A stretch of DNA of 64,000 nucleotides from Dyadobacter subterraneus (GCF_015221875.1 NZ_JACYGY010000002.1:248001-312000); one strand, 5' to 3'; positions 37,221-46,957 are shown, counted from the stretch's first letter. Program-made: numbers and translations. The notes: generated by a model not told the origin, from the letters alone.

Positions 37221-38636
37221 ATGGTTCAAAATTCCGCTTTGCACGATTCGCTTTATAATTCTTACATATTATTTCAGGAGAAAACATTATTCAACCGCCG
37301 TTTTAAACAGGAGTTGGTTAATACTTTAATCGATAAACGAATAGGAAATCCGGCATATGAGGTCGTAAAAGTTGGTGAATCTTTTGAAGGCAGACCGATT
37401 CATTATTTAAAAACAGGAACCGGCCCGCGTAAAATTTTACTATGGACACAAATGCATGGCGACGAAGCCACAGCAACCATGGCCTGTTTTGATATTCTTA
37501 ATTTCCTGGAAGCAGAAAATGATGAATTTGATGAAGTCAGAAAATTAATATTGGCTGAAACTACATTATATTTTGTCCCAATGCTGAATCCGGACGGAGC
37601 CGAGCGCTTCCAAAGACGGAATGCTCAGAATATTGATATAAACCGCGACGCATTACAATTACAAGCACCGGAGTCAAGGATTTTAAAGGAATTGCAACAG
37701 ACATTGCAGCCTGAATTTGGTTTTAATTTACACGATAAAAATCCGCGTTATTCAGTCGGTAATACTTCCAAACTGGCTACGATTTCCTTTTTAGCTACGG
37801 CTTATGATCAGGAAAGAAATGTAAATGCAGTGCGGGAAAAGGCAATTCAGGTGATTGTGGGAATGAACCGTATGCTGCAAAATTATATTCCTGACGCCGT
37901 TGGGCGATGGAACGAGGACCATGAACCGCGCGCTTTTGGTGATAATATTCAAAAATGGGGCACGACATTAATTCTCATCGAATCTGGAGGATACGTCGGC
38001 GACCCGGAAAAACAATATATCCGGAAGCTGAATTTCATGTCGATTATTACGGCATTGCAGTCGATTGCTGATAATTCATATGCTCAGGAAGGTCGGGAAG
38101 ATTATTACAAATTACCTGAAAACAGCCGTTATATTTTTGATTTTTTAATTCGCAATGCTACCGTTACGGAGGACGGAAAAAGCTATCAAACCGATTTAGG
38201 AATTGATCGTGCAGAAGTAAATTACGATAACGCCACGAAATTTTTCTATAAAAGTAAAATCGAAGATTACGGTGATCTTTCTATTTATTTTGGAAGTGAA
38301 GAATTTGATGCGACGGGTTATACTTTGGAAAAAGGAAAAGCGCTTTCAGTTTCCTATTCCGAAATCAGTCAGCTTGATAAATTTGATCCCTGGGAATTAC
38401 TGAAAGAAGGTTACACCTATATCAAGACAGACCTGACATCGGAAGGAATATTCTTCACAAATCTTCCCCTGCATATTTTAATGGATAAATCCGCACCAAC
38501 CTCAGCCCCGACTTTTGAGGATATCCCGACTTTTATTTTGACTAAAAATGGCGTTGTGAAGTTTGCGGTGGTGAATGGGTTTTTATATGATTTGTCCGGA
38601 AATCCTCCAACTTTTTATAATGGGATAGCTGAATAA
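37221..38636 (+). CDS. M14 family zinc carboxypeptidase-like protein
   Basis: This 471-residue protein (from ATG 37221; a GTG seven codons earlier at 37200 is also possible) has an M14 peptidase domain. The zinc ligands are His79 and Glu82 in WTQMHGDEATATMAC, and His171 in FGFNLHDKNPRYSVGN; the substrate-binding LNPDGAERFQRRNAQNIDINRDA and the catalytic Glu region LILIESGGYVGDPE are present. There is no signal peptide, so it may act in the cytoplasm. A C-terminal beta-rich extension of roughly 180 residues is of unknown role. No operon partner; the divergent his leader is upstream. Confidence 0.88.
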   Translation: MVQNSALHDSLYNSYILFQEKTLFNRRFKQELVNTLIDKRIGNPAYEVVKVGESFEGRPIHYLKTGTGPRKILLWTQMHGDEATATMACFDILNFLEAENDEFDEVRKLILAETTLYFVPMLNPDGAERFQRRNAQNIDINRDALQLQAPESRILKELQQTLQPEFGFNLHDKNPRYSVGNTSKLATISFLATAYDQERNVNAVREKAIQVIVGMNRMLQNYIPDAVGRWNEDHEPRAFGDNIQKWGTTLILIESGGYVGDPEKQYIRKLNFMSIITALQSIADNSYAQEGREDYYKLPENSRYIFDFLIRNATVTEDGKSYQTDLGIDRAEVNYDNATKFFYKSKIEDYGDLSIYFGSEEFDATGYTLEKGKALSVSYSEISQLDKFDPWELLKEGYTYIKTDLTSEGIFFTNLPLHILMDKSAPTSAPTFEDIPTFILTKNGVVKFAVVNGFLYDLSGNPPTFYNGIAE

Positions 38637-38973
38637 AATTTCAGATTTCACCAAATGCAGGTAAGGACAACGCAAAGAATAAATGCATCGTGCTCTTTGC
38701 GAAAAAACTTTGCGCCTTTGCGTGAAAATTGATACAAAAGCACCCTTTATCTTCTTATATGACTGGTATCTGAATTAAAACCGGAAGCATTTACTCCTTG
38801 TTCATTTTGATATCTAAAAGGTTGATTTATAAAAATAATACTACATTTCAATTCAACCTTTGCTTTCTTTCCTTTAATGAAATATCTTCGGAACTTTGTT
38901 TTGACAATAATTACAGATTGTACAATAATATTCCTTAAACCTCCTCAGTAACCCACTTTATTAATTACGTTTC
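38637..38973. other. Intergenic region, CTTTGCG-type repeats, no gene seen
   Basis: No coding signal is seen. It contains short repeats of the CTTTGCG kind (around 38694-38724), a word set that is common in Bacteroidota intergenic DNA by recall, and AT-rich sequence that must hold the promoter of the HupE-like gene. Confidence 0.5.
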
Positions 38974-39594
38974 ATGTCCGAGTTTCAAGCGTACTTCCAA
39001 TTAGGTTTTGATCATATAACAGATTCCAATGGCTATGACCATATACTTTTCATCGTTGCCCTTTGTACAATTTACACACTTGTTGACTGGAAAAAAGTAA
39101 TTATTCTGGTTACTGCTTTTACCATAGGACATTCCATCACACTTGCATTGGCAACCCTGGGAGTGATTTCAATCCGTCCCGACGTGATTGAATTGTTGAT
39201 ACCGGTTACAATTCTTATTACAGCCATTCTTAACTTTTTCCATAAAACCCCTAAAACTTCCTATGCAAAACAAAAAACATACAGCTCACGGTATCCGCTG
39301 GCTCTGACCTTCGGCCTGATTCACGGACTTGGTTTTTCCAATTATCTCAGAGCATTACTCGGCAAAGAGGCGGACATTCTTAATCCATTGCTGGGCTTTA
39401 ACATCGGACTGGAAATAGGACAGCTCATCATTGTACTCATTATACTTTCGATCGCTTTTGTGATGATTGAATTGTTCCGTGTATCCAAGTTAAAGTGGAA
39501 TGATATTCTTTCCGGAATTATTGCCGGAATGGCTATATCCCTCATTCTTAACAATATGCTTTTCAAGGAAATAATGGGATTATCATTAAATTAA
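38974..39594 (+). CDS. HupE/UreJ-family membrane protein
   Basis: This 206-residue polytopic protein has about six transmembrane helices with the HupE/UreJ_2 features: GFDHITDSNGYDHILFIVALCTIY (His and Asp in the first loop), VIILVTAFTIGHSITLAL and LALTFGLIHGLGFSNYL, where conserved His residues sit in membrane helices. The family is linked to nickel or other metal import or to hydrogenase/urease accessory roles; none of those enzymes is nearby, so a specific metal cannot be assigned. The M1 peptidase gene starts 31 bases downstream. Confidence 0.85.
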   Translation: MSEFQAYFQLGFDHITDSNGYDHILFIVALCTIYTLVDWKKVIILVTAFTIGHSITLALATLGVISIRPDVIELLIPVTILITAILNFFHKTPKTSYAKQKTYSSRYPLALTFGLIHGLGFSNYLRALLGKEADILNPLLGFNIGLEIGQLIIVLIILSIAFVMIELFRVSKLKWNDILSGIIAGMAISLILNNMLFKEIMGLSLN

Positions 39595-39625
39595 CAACAA
39601 CCACAGAATAACACTCCAATTATTT

Positions 39626-42004
39626 ATGAAACAACTGTTTTTACCTTTTTTGCTGCTGCTTTCCCTGGCCGTGAATGCCCAGCAGTTGCCAACATCGCCA
39701 AATTACAAAGCGAACGATCGTTTTGAACAATTAGGAACGGTGTTGCCAACGCCAAATACGTATCGTACCGCTTCCGGCGCACCTGGAAAAGAATACTGGC
39801 AAATGCGTGCCGACTATGATATTAAAGTTGAACTTGATGATGAAAAACGCCGTATCATTGGTTCTGAATCTATTACGTTTTTCAACAATTCTCCGGATGA
39901 ATTAAAATATATCTGGTTGCAGTTGGAGCAGAATTTGTTCAAAAAAGACGGAATTGGTGCTACAAGCCGTACCGGAAGCATCAATGAAAAAGGAATGAGC
40001 ACAGGCCAGCTTCAAAATCTTAACAATGGCCGTGGTTCTTCTCTTGATCCAAAAGTTGAATACGGATACGAAATCAAGAAAGTAAAAGACAAGACTGGCA
40101 ACGCCCTTCCTTTTACGATCAACAATACGATGATGCGTATTGATTTGCCAACACCATTGAAACCAGGTACCAGTATCGTATTTGGTGTGGATTGGGCTTA
40201 CAATATCACCGAATATTATGGTCGCAGCGGATATGAGTTTTTCCCGAAAGATGGCAACTCAAATTATTTTATAGCGCACTGGTTCCCACGTCTGGCTCCG
40301 TATGATGATGTAAACGGATGGAATCACAAACAATTCCTGGGACAGGGTGAATTTGCTTTGATCTTTGGTAATTACAAAGTAGCCATCACCACACCAGCAG
40401 ACCATATTGTTGCTGCTTCGGGTGAATGCCAGAATTATGCAACTGTTTTGACTGCTACGCAGAAACAACGTTTGAAACAAGCAGAAACTTCTAAAACGCC
40501 GGTTATTATTGTAACACAGGCAGAAGCGGAAAAAGCAGAAAAACGTGAAAATAAATCAGTTGGTAAGAAAACCTGGATCTACAAGGCTGATAATGTTCGT
40601 GATTTTGCGTTTTCAAGCAGCCGGAAATTCATCTGGGATGCAATGCAAAGTGATGTATACAAAAACGGGAAGAAAATCTGGTGTATGTCATTTTATCCAA
40701 AAGAAGGAAATCCTCTTTGGGAGCAATATTCAACCCGCGCTGTTGCTCATACTTTGAAATCTTATGGAAACCGTACTTTTGAATATCCTTACCCTGTGGC
40801 AATTTCTTGTCACTCCACTGTTGGTGGTGGTATGGAATATCCGATGATCAGCTTCAACGGCGGTCGTCCGGAAGAAGATGGAACGTACAGCGAGCAAACA
40901 AAATATGGTATGATCGGTGTAATTATCCATGAAGTTGGCCACAACTTTTTCCCAATGATCGTAAACTCTGATGAACGTCAGTGGGCATGGATGGATGAAG
41001 GTTTGAATACTTTCTGCCAGTATCTTGCCGAAAAAGAATGGGATTTCAATTATCCTTCACGTCGCGGAGAGCCAATGTTTATTACAGATTATATGGCTTC
41101 GGACAAATCGGTTTTGTCTCCGATCATGTCATCTGCTGAAAACGTGATCGGACTTGGGCCAAATGCTTATGCAAAACCTGCAACTGCTTTGAATATTCTT
41201 CGTGAAACGGTAATGGGCAGAGAACAATTTGACCACGCTTTTAAAGAATATGCAACGCGCTGGAGATTCAAAAGCCCAACTCCATCAGACTTTTTCCGTA
41301 CGATGGAAGATGCTTCCGGTGTGGATCTTGACTGGTTCTGGAAAGGCTGGTTTTATGGTGTAGAACCTGTTGACCAGGATTTGGTAAGTGTTAACTGGTT
41401 TAGCATTGATACACAAAATCCTGCTATCGAAAAAGAAATCGCTCGTAAAGAAGCTGCGGCAAAAGCACAAACAATCAGTAAAATCCGTGATGCGGCTGAC
41501 AAATCAAAAACAGTGGTAGCGCAGGATTCTACAATGGCGGATTTCTACAATTCATATGATCCATACAAAGTTACGGATACAGACAAGCAGAAATACGAGC
41601 AATATCTGGCAACTTTAACGCCGGGTGAAAAAGAACTGGTTCAGAAAAACACTAATTTCTATACCCTTTCGATTAAAAATAAAGGTGGTTTGCCAATGCC
41701 GGTTATCGTGAAAATGGGCTTTGAAGACGGAACGGATTCTCTGGTGACTTTCCCGGCAGAAATCTGGCGCTTCAATGATCAGCAAATTTCGAAAGTGGTT
41801 TCTACGTCGAAAAAAGTTGTTCAATGGACACTCGATCCTTACTATCAGATCGCCGATATTGATACTGAAAACAACTCTTACCCAAGAGTAGCAAAACCAA
41901 CACGTTTCCAGATTTTCAAACAATCACAAATGCGCCGTCAGCCAAATCCAATGCAACAGCAAGGTGCAGGCGCAGGGAAAGTGGGTGGAGAACCTAAAAA
42001 TTAG
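39626..42004 (+). CDS. Secreted M1-family metallopeptidase
   Basis: This 792-residue aminopeptidase-like enzyme has a signal peptide (MKQLFLPFLLLLSLAVNAQ). The N-terminal beta-saddle domain (YDIKVELDDEKRRIIGSESITFFNNSPDELKYIWLQLEQN) is typical of M1. The zinc site is HEVGH (residues 435-439) with Glu458 in WMDEGLNTF, and the substrate N-terminus motif GGMEY(P) replaces GAMEN, as in the Bacteroidota and cold-active subgroups. A long C-terminal region ends in a Met/Gln-rich tail. Likely role: peptide trimming in the periplasm or outside the cell. A strong terminator follows. Confidence 0.93.
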   Translation: MKQLFLPFLLLLSLAVNAQQLPTSPNYKANDRFEQLGTVLPTPNTYRTASGAPGKEYWQMRADYDIKVELDDEKRRIIGSESITFFNNSPDELKYIWLQLEQNLFKKDGIGATSRTGSINEKGMSTGQLQNLNNGRGSSLDPKVEYGYEIKKVKDKTGNALPFTINNTMMRIDLPTPLKPGTSIVFGVDWAYNITEYYGRSGYEFFPKDGNSNYFIAHWFPRLAPYDDVNGWNHKQFLGQGEFALIFGNYKVAITTPADHIVAASGECQNYATVLTATQKQRLKQAETSKTPVIIVTQAEAEKAEKRENKSVGKKTWIYKADNVRDFAFSSSRKFIWDAMQSDVYKNGKKIWCMSFYPKEGNPLWEQYSTRAVAHTLKSYGNRTFEYPYPVAISCHSTVGGGMEYPMISFNGGRPEEDGTYSEQTKYGMIGVIIHEVGHNFFPMIVNSDERQWAWMDEGLNTFCQYLAEKEWDFNYPSRRGEPMFITDYMASDKSVLSPIMSSAENVIGLGPNAYAKPATALNILRETVMGREQFDHAFKEYATRWRFKSPTPSDFFRTMEDASGVDLDWFWKGWFYGVEPVDQDLVSVNWFSIDTQNPAIEKEIARKEAAAKAQTISKIRDAADKSKTVVAQDSTMADFYNSYDPYKVTDTDKQKYEQYLATLTPGEKELVQKNTNFYTLSIKNKGGLPMPVIVKMGFEDGTDSLVTFPAEIWRFNDQQISKVVSTSKKVVQWTLDPYYQIADIDTENNSYPRVAKPTRFQIFKQSQMRRQPNPMQQQGAGAGKVGGEPKN

Positions 42005-42030
42005 AAAACTTATTAGAATAAATTTTAGTA

Positions 42031-42071
42031 AAAAATCCCTCTCTGTACTGATCATACGGAGAGGGATTTTT
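42031..42071 (+). terminator. Terminator of the M1 peptidase gene
   Basis: A perfect 13-bp stem AAAAATCCCTCTC (42031-42043) / GAGAGGGATTTTT (42059-42071) with a 15-nt loop runs into more T residues. Confidence 0.9.
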
Positions 42072-42290
42072 TTATTAATCACTAAGTTTACAGACAGATA
42101 GAAAAAAAATCAGATTAACCGGTTTCCATCAAGTCGCTGCTTGTCAAATTTCAAAAGGCGACAAAAATAATTTTACGATATTGGTCTGATACAGGATTTT
42201 CCGGGTATTAGAAATAGGATAGTTTTGCCAAATCATATCTTGTCCTGCCAGAATTGCCCAAATGAACTCATTTCACCAAAATTCAGCCTT

Positions 42291-42310
42291 AAATAAATAA
42301 ATAAATAAAT
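42291..42310 (+). repeat. (AAAT)5 directly before a start codon
   Basis: Five AAAT units end immediately before ATG 42311 and occupy the place of the ribosome-binding site. Slippage would change the spacing to upstream elements. The 306-base gap before it otherwise holds the terminator and a TAGTTTTG -7-like word at 42230-42237. Confidence 0.8.
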
Positions 42311-43264
42311 ATGAACATTGTCATTTTAGACGGTTATACTTTAAATCCCGGCGATCTTGACTGGGCACCGATTTCGAACCTGGGAAATACTACAATTTAC
42401 GATCGTTCAACAGCGGATGAAATTGTTGAAAGAGCCAAAGACGCGGATGTTGTTTTGGTTAATAAAGTAATACTGAATGACACACTGCTTAGTCAGTTAC
42501 CGAAATTGAAATACATCGGAGTTTGTGCAACCGGGTATAATAACATCGATATAGTTTCTACAAAAAAACACGGGATTATAGTTACCAATGTGAAAGCTTA
42601 CGGACCTGCTTCTGTTGCCCAGCATACTTTTGCGCTGCTTCTGGCTTTGGTAAACCGAATCGAAACGCACAGCCAAAGTGTATTTCAAGGTGAATGGTCT
42701 GCCTCTGCCGACTTTGCTTACTGGAAAACTCCATTGGTAGAACTCTCAGGAAAAACAATGGGACTCATCGGGCTTGGTGATATTGGCTCTCAGGTTGCAG
42801 GCATCGCACTTGCTTTTGGGATGAAAGTGATTGCTTACCGGAAAAATCCCGGACAAACCAATAATCCGGATATTGAAATGGTATCGTTGGAAGAGCTCTT
42901 CAAAAATAGTGATGTGATCAGTTTGCATTGTCCGCTAACAGATGAAACAAAAAATATCATCAATAAAAATAGTCTATCATCCATGAAGCCCGGTTCTTAT
43001 TTGCTGAATACAGGACGCGGACCGCTTATTAATGAAGAAGATCTTGCAAAAGCACTTGCCGATAAAACCATTGCCGGCGCTGGTCTTGATGTACTTTCCA
43101 CAGAACCTCCCGTTTCAAGCAATCCATTATTATCTGCGCCAAATTGCGTAATAACACCTCACATCGCCTGGGCCTCTTTTGAATCAAGAAAAAGACTGCT
43201 TCAAATGGTTGCCGATAATCTGAAATCTTTTAGCCAGGGAAATCCGGTTAATACCGTTGGATAA
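42311..43264 (+). CDS. D-2-hydroxyacid dehydrogenase (glycerate dehydrogenase-like)
   Basis: This 317-residue NAD-dependent enzyme of the D-isomer 2-hydroxyacid dehydrogenase family shows the Rossmann dinucleotide site MGLIGLGDIGSQVAGIA, the catalytic Arg region LLNTGRGPLINEEDL, the Glu in AGLDVLSTEPP and the catalytic His in ITPHIAWASFESRKRL. NVKAYGPASVAQHTFALLLALVNRI is typical of the glycerate/hydroxypyruvate reductase branch. The role is probably interconversion of glycerate and hydroxypyruvate; activity on other 2-ketoacids cannot be excluded. Confidence 0.9.
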   Translation: MNIVILDGYTLNPGDLDWAPISNLGNTTIYDRSTADEIVERAKDADVVLVNKVILNDTLLSQLPKLKYIGVCATGYNNIDIVSTKKHGIIVTNVKAYGPASVAQHTFALLLALVNRIETHSQSVFQGEWSASADFAYWKTPLVELSGKTMGLIGLGDIGSQVAGIALAFGMKVIAYRKNPGQTNNPDIEMVSLEELFKNSDVISLHCPLTDETKNIINKNSLSSMKPGSYLLNTGRGPLINEEDLAKALADKTIAGAGLDVLSTEPPVSSNPLLSAPNCVITPHIAWASFESRKRLLQMVADNLKSFSQGNPVNTVG

Positions 43265-43309
43265 GAAGAAAGCCAAGAAAATAAAATCATTCCCTTTTAT
43301 AATCAGTAA

Positions 43310-44593
43310 TTAATCAACACTTTGACTTTTGGTATTGCGCCGAAAAGGCAAAGTGATTATAAATTCTGAACCGACACCTTCTTTGCTCGTAACAGTAATG
43401 CTGCCGTTGTGTTTGTCGAGAATCTTTTTAGTTATTGCCAGGCCAATACCGGAGCCTTCATATTTATCTTTGGTATTAAGGCGTTGAAATAAGGAGAATA
43501 TCTTTTCTCCATATTTCTCGTCGAACCCAATTCCGTTATCAGAAACCGAGATGTAGCAGTTTGTTTCATCAGGATTTTCATTCTTTTTGACACAACGGAT
43601 TTTAATGACGGGAGCCTCGGTAAGCTTACAGAATTTGAGTGCATTTCCAATTAAATTTTGGAATACCTGTCTGATTTGTCCACGATTCACTTCAATCTCG
43701 GGGAGTTCATCAATTTCAAATCTTGCTTTTTTCTCTTGTATAAGCAGCTCAAAATCATCCTGAACTTCCTGAACGATTTCGTTAAGTTTCGTTAATTCAA
43801 ATTGGTTATTGTTAACTGATAATCCTGAATAACTCAGAATATCAATAATCATCGTCTTCATACGACCTGATGAAGCGATAATTTTTTCCAGATATTGCAG
43901 ACTTTCTTCCGGAAGTTCATTTTGATGTCTGCTTTTCAAGAGGCCGGAGAAAATAAGAATTTTACGCAAAGGTTCCTGTAAATCATGAGAAGCCACAGAT
44001 GCAAATTGCTGAAGATCATGATTGCTCATTTCCAGGGCAAAATTTGTTTTTTCAAGCCTTTCATTATTTAATTTCAAAAGTCTTTGAATTTCCTTCTGAT
44101 AGGTCAGATCGGTTATAATGATACTTAGTGATACGCCTTCATCAAGCTGAAGCGTAGTTACCGAAAGCTGGCAGGGAATAATACTGTCGTGACTGCTGAT
44201 CGAAATTTCAAATTTTCCATCTTGCGACCAGCCTTTCCGGAAAATTTCCTTATAGGCATCCTGGCAATCTTCCGAAATAAATTTTTCGAAAGACAATCCG
44301 ATTACTTTTGAAAGCGGCAGGTCCACCATAGAAGCGAACATTGAATTACAATATAGGATGATGCCTTCCTCATTCAGCGTGACAGCGCCTTCATTCATTT
44401 TCTCAATAAAGACGCGATAGGTCTGATCTGCCGTTTTGAGCGTGTACAATTCGTGCCCATTATTACCTTTAACAACCAGTGCGTCGATCTGGCCTGTACG
44501 TATTGCATGGATGATTTCGGTAGCTTCCTCCAATTGCCAGAGTAAGCTCTCGTTCTCCTTTACAAGCTGATCGTACGTTTTTATTGGATTCAT
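43310..44593 (-). CDS. PAS-domain sensor histidine kinase, last gene of the kai operon
   Basis: This 427-residue soluble histidine kinase has a short N-terminal coiled helix (1-30, LVKENESLLWQLEEATEIIHAIRTGQIDALVV), one PAS domain (about 58-165), a coiled linker, a HisKA dimerisation helix with His203 in SVASHDLQEPLRKI and a C-terminal HATPase_c domain (N box QNLIGNALKFC, G1 VSDNGIGFD, G2 GSGIGLAITKK). There is no transmembrane helix. It starts 6 bases after the second kaiB gene, so it is translated with the kai genes and is the likely output or partner kinase, in the way SasA reads KaiC state in cyanobacteria (inference). It lacks a SasA-type KaiB-like sensor domain; two KaiB proteins are encoded separately instead. 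Confidence 0.93.
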   Translation of the reverse strand: MNPIKTYDQLVKENESLLWQLEEATEIIHAIRTGQIDALVVKGNNGHELYTLKTADQTYRVFIEKMNEGAVTLNEEGIILYCNSMFASMVDLPLSKVIGLSFEKFISEDCQDAYKEIFRKGWSQDGKFEISISSHDSIIPCQLSVTTLQLDEGVSLSIIITDLTYQKEIQRLLKLNNERLEKTNFALEMSNHDLQQFASVASHDLQEPLRKILIFSGLLKSRHQNELPEESLQYLEKIIASSGRMKTMIIDILSYSGLSVNNNQFELTKLNEIVQEVQDDFELLIQEKKARFEIDELPEIEVNRGQIRQVFQNLIGNALKFCKLTEAPVIKIRCVKKNENPDETNCYISVSDNGIGFDEKYGEKIFSLFQRLNTKDKYEGSGIGLAITKKILDKHNGSITVTSKEGVGSEFIITLPFRRNTKSQSVD

Positions 44594-44599
44594 TAATTG

Positions 44600-44920
44600 T
44601 TAAGATGAAAGTCCCAATCCTTTAAGCACCCTGTCGGTATCCGACATATCTCCTATCAATCTTCTTTGAGGGAAAGGGAAGCTTTTAATCAATAATGGAA
44701 GAGCGATAATCTGCTCTTTTTCAGCAATTTCCTTTTGCTGATAAACGTCAATTATTTCCAGAGAATATCTGTCACCAAGATATTTCTCACATATTTCCTT
44801 AATATTGCTGATTGCCCGCACCGAGTTAGTGGAGGCACCAGTAACAAATAATCGTAAAACATACTGATCGTTTTCAACGACCGTTTTATCAATACCGGAT
44901 CTATCTGGCAGTTCGTTCAT
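44600..44920 (-). CDS. kaiB: KaiB family protein (second copy, 106 aa)
   Basis: This 106-residue thioredoxin-like KaiB protein has the conserved [43 protein letters not shown] start and [34 protein letters not shown] end, matching KaiB blocks (LYVAG, NSVRA, LAT/IP-P-L and IIGDLSD). It keeps a 15-residue N-terminal extension relative to the neighbour. It overlaps the first kaiB gene by four bases (ATGA). KaiB binds phosphorylated KaiC and drives its dephosphorylation in the cyanobacterial clock; having two divergent copies suggests separate binding states or partners. Confidence 0.94.
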   Translation of the reverse strand: MNELPDRSGIDKTVVENDQYVLRLFVTGASTNSVRAISNIKEICEKYLGDRYSLEIIDVYQQKEIAEKEQIIALPLLIKSFPFPQRRLIGDMSDTDRVLKGLGLSS

Positions 44921-45225
44921 CCGAGTTTCTTTGCAGGGCGAATATTCAATCCTACCAATACCTTTTCCTCGTTGGAAAGATCGCCAATTATTTTTCTGAT
45001 TGGCTCTGGAACTTTCTTAACAAGTGTTGGAATCGCCAGTATCTGGTCTCCTTCTGCAAGTTGAGGCTGCACTAACAAATCTATTACCTCAATAATATAT
45101 TTATCCTTTAAATGCTCTTCACAATATCTTTTCAGGTTGTTAAGCGCAGTAACAGACTTTGTGGTTTTGCCTGCTACATATAGTCTTAACTCCCAAATAT
45201 CTTCATTTAATTCCGTGGCTTCCAT
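44917..45225 (-). CDS. kaiB: KaiB family protein (first copy, 102 aa)
   Basis: This 102-residue KaiB is the closer of the two to the cyanobacterial form: [85 protein letters not shown] lines up block by block with KaiB ([55 protein letters not shown]). It follows kaiC after 19 bases and overlaps the second kaiB gene. The fold-switch segment (C-terminal half) is conserved. The pair differs clearly in sequence, so it is not a recent duplication. Confidence 0.95.
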   Translation of the reverse strand: MEATELNEDIWELRLYVAGKTTKSVTALNNLKRYCEEHLKDKYIIEVIDLLVQPQLAEGDQILAIPTLVKKVPEPIRKIIGDLSNEEKVLVGLNIRPAKKLG

Positions 45226-45244
45226 TCTTCGGCTGGTTTACTGA

Positions 45245-46957
45245 TTAGTCCTCGTTATGTCTGTTTTTGGTAAGCTTCTCCCTGTTCTGTTCCATGACTT
45301 CTTTTCTGAGCTCATCTTCAATATAACTTTTATTCAGCTCTTCCTGAATTGACTCAAATTCCTCCTGAAGACTTGCAATTTTTGATTCCAGAACCTTTCT
45401 TTTCCTGTTAATTTCCATGTCTTTTCTCGTCAAGGCATGATTTCTCAGAACATCACTCGTAACTTCCTGCAGACGTTGCGCCTCTCTCGCAGATCCGGTG
45501 AGTACGCCTTCTGGTCCCAGATAAACATCTACAAGATTTAATCCTTCATCAGAAATCACAAATTCACGAACCTGGTTGGAATGCTTCATCCCTCTGGATT
45601 TCATTACATACATGCCACGGTTCCGCTCTCCGTTAAATTCAATATCCCGCACCAAAAGCCAGGCGTCTACCAGCGAAGAAACCCCCTCATCCGTTTGTTC
45701 ATTGACAATGTTGTTTAAGGTAAGGGCTGTAAACATGACCGTTATCTGTTCCGATTGTAAAAAATCAATTAATCGGATCAACATCGTTTTCACCTCGCTT
45801 ACAGAACCGACTGTGATCAAATTGGTAATTGGATCAAGAATAACCGTTTGCGGTTTAAATTCCTCAACCATTTTATGTATTGAAACCAGGTGCATTTCTA
45901 GGCCATTCAGTGTTGGTCGTGAAGCATGGAATTTAAGTAAGCCGCTATCAACATGCTGTTGTAACTTGATACCTATCGATAACATATTCCGAATGATCTG
46001 CTTTGGCGATTCCTCAAAAGCAAAATAAATACTGCGCTCACCACGGTTACAGGTTTCGTTTGCAAAATAACCTGCGATACTTGTTTTACCCGTTCCGGCC
46101 GTACCTGAAACGAGAATACTGCTGCCCTTAAAAAAGCCTTGTCCTCCCAGCATTTTATCCAATGCAGCAATACCAGATGATACCCTATGGGTAGATACTT
46201 CATGATCCAGCGTAAGCGCCGTAACAGGAAGGACGGAGATACCATTTTTATCAATCAGGAATGGATATTCATTGGTACCGTGAAAAGAACCACGGTATTT
46301 TACAATGCGTAATAATCTTGTTGAAATTTGATTTGTAACACGATGATCAAGAAGAATAACACAATCTGAAACATATTCTTCCAAACCATGGCGGGTAAAG
46401 GTTCCATCACCTTTTTCCCCTGTAATAATTGTTGTTACGTTTTTATCTTTAAGCCATTGAAAAAGTCTGCGTAACTCTGCACGTATAATTGCCTGATTAC
46501 TAAGACTTGCAAAGAGATTTTCAATAGTATCCAGTACTACTCTTTTCGCACCAATACTATCAATAGCATGGCCTAAACGTATAAAAATTCCATCCAGATC
46601 GTATTCGCCTGTTTCTTCTATCTCGCTTCTTTCAACGTAAACATGATCAAGTCTAACCATTTTATCAGCCTGAAGCTTTTCCAGATCAAAACCCAATGAG
46701 GCCACATTTACCGCGAGTTCCTCAGCTTTTTCTTCAAAAGCCATAAATACACCCGGCTCATTGAATTCAAGTGCTCCCCGGACAATAAATTCCATGGAAA
46801 ATAAAGTTTTTCCACATCCGGCTCCACCGCATACCAGCGTGGGCCTTCCTAGTGGTAATCCTCCATCCGTAATTTTGTCCAGGCCAAGAATTCCTGTTGG
46901 AGTTTTAGGTAATAATTTTAAAGTTCTGTTTAGGTTATGATGCGATTCTGTACTCAT
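45245..46957 (-). CDS. kaiC: KaiC-family double-RecA ATPase/kinase
   Basis: This 570-residue protein has tandem RecA-like CI and CII domains. CI: Walker A GGAGCGKT (44-51), catalytic Glu pair 75-76 (FMAFEEKAEEL). CII: Walker A GTAGTGKT (285-292), Glu pair 315-316 (FAFEESPKQI). The phosphoacceptor segment aligned with T426/S431/T432 of cyanobacterial KaiC reads QTDEGVSSLVDAW, so Thr422 and Ser427/Ser428 are conserved as T, S, S. RGMYVMKSRGMKHSNQVREFVISDEGL matches the CII C-terminus. Beyond it, about residues 495-565 form a long charged coiled coil in place of the KaiA-binding tail, and no kaiA gene is present. It is the first gene of a kaiC-kaiB-kaiB-kinase operon. Confidence 0.96.
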   Translation of the reverse strand: MSTESHHNLNRTLKLLPKTPTGILGLDKITDGGLPLGRPTLVCGGAGCGKTLFSMEFIVRGALEFNEPGVFMAFEEKAEELAVNVASLGFDLEKLQADKMVRLDHVYVERSEIEETGEYDLDGIFIRLGHAIDSIGAKRVVLDTIENLFASLSNQAIIRAELRRLFQWLKDKNVTTIITGEKGDGTFTRHGLEEYVSDCVILLDHRVTNQISTRLLRIVKYRGSFHGTNEYPFLIDKNGISVLPVTALTLDHEVSTHRVSSGIAALDKMLGGQGFFKGSSILVSGTAGTGKTSIAGYFANETCNRGERSIYFAFEESPKQIIRNMLSIGIKLQQHVDSGLLKFHASRPTLNGLEMHLVSIHKMVEEFKPQTVILDPITNLITVGSVSEVKTMLIRLIDFLQSEQITVMFTALTLNNIVNEQTDEGVSSLVDAWLLVRDIEFNGERNRGMYVMKSRGMKHSNQVREFVISDEGLNLVDVYLGPEGVLTGSAREAQRLQEVTSDVLRNHALTRKDMEINRKRKVLESKIASLQEEFESIQEELNKSYIEDELRKEVMEQNREKLTKNRHNED

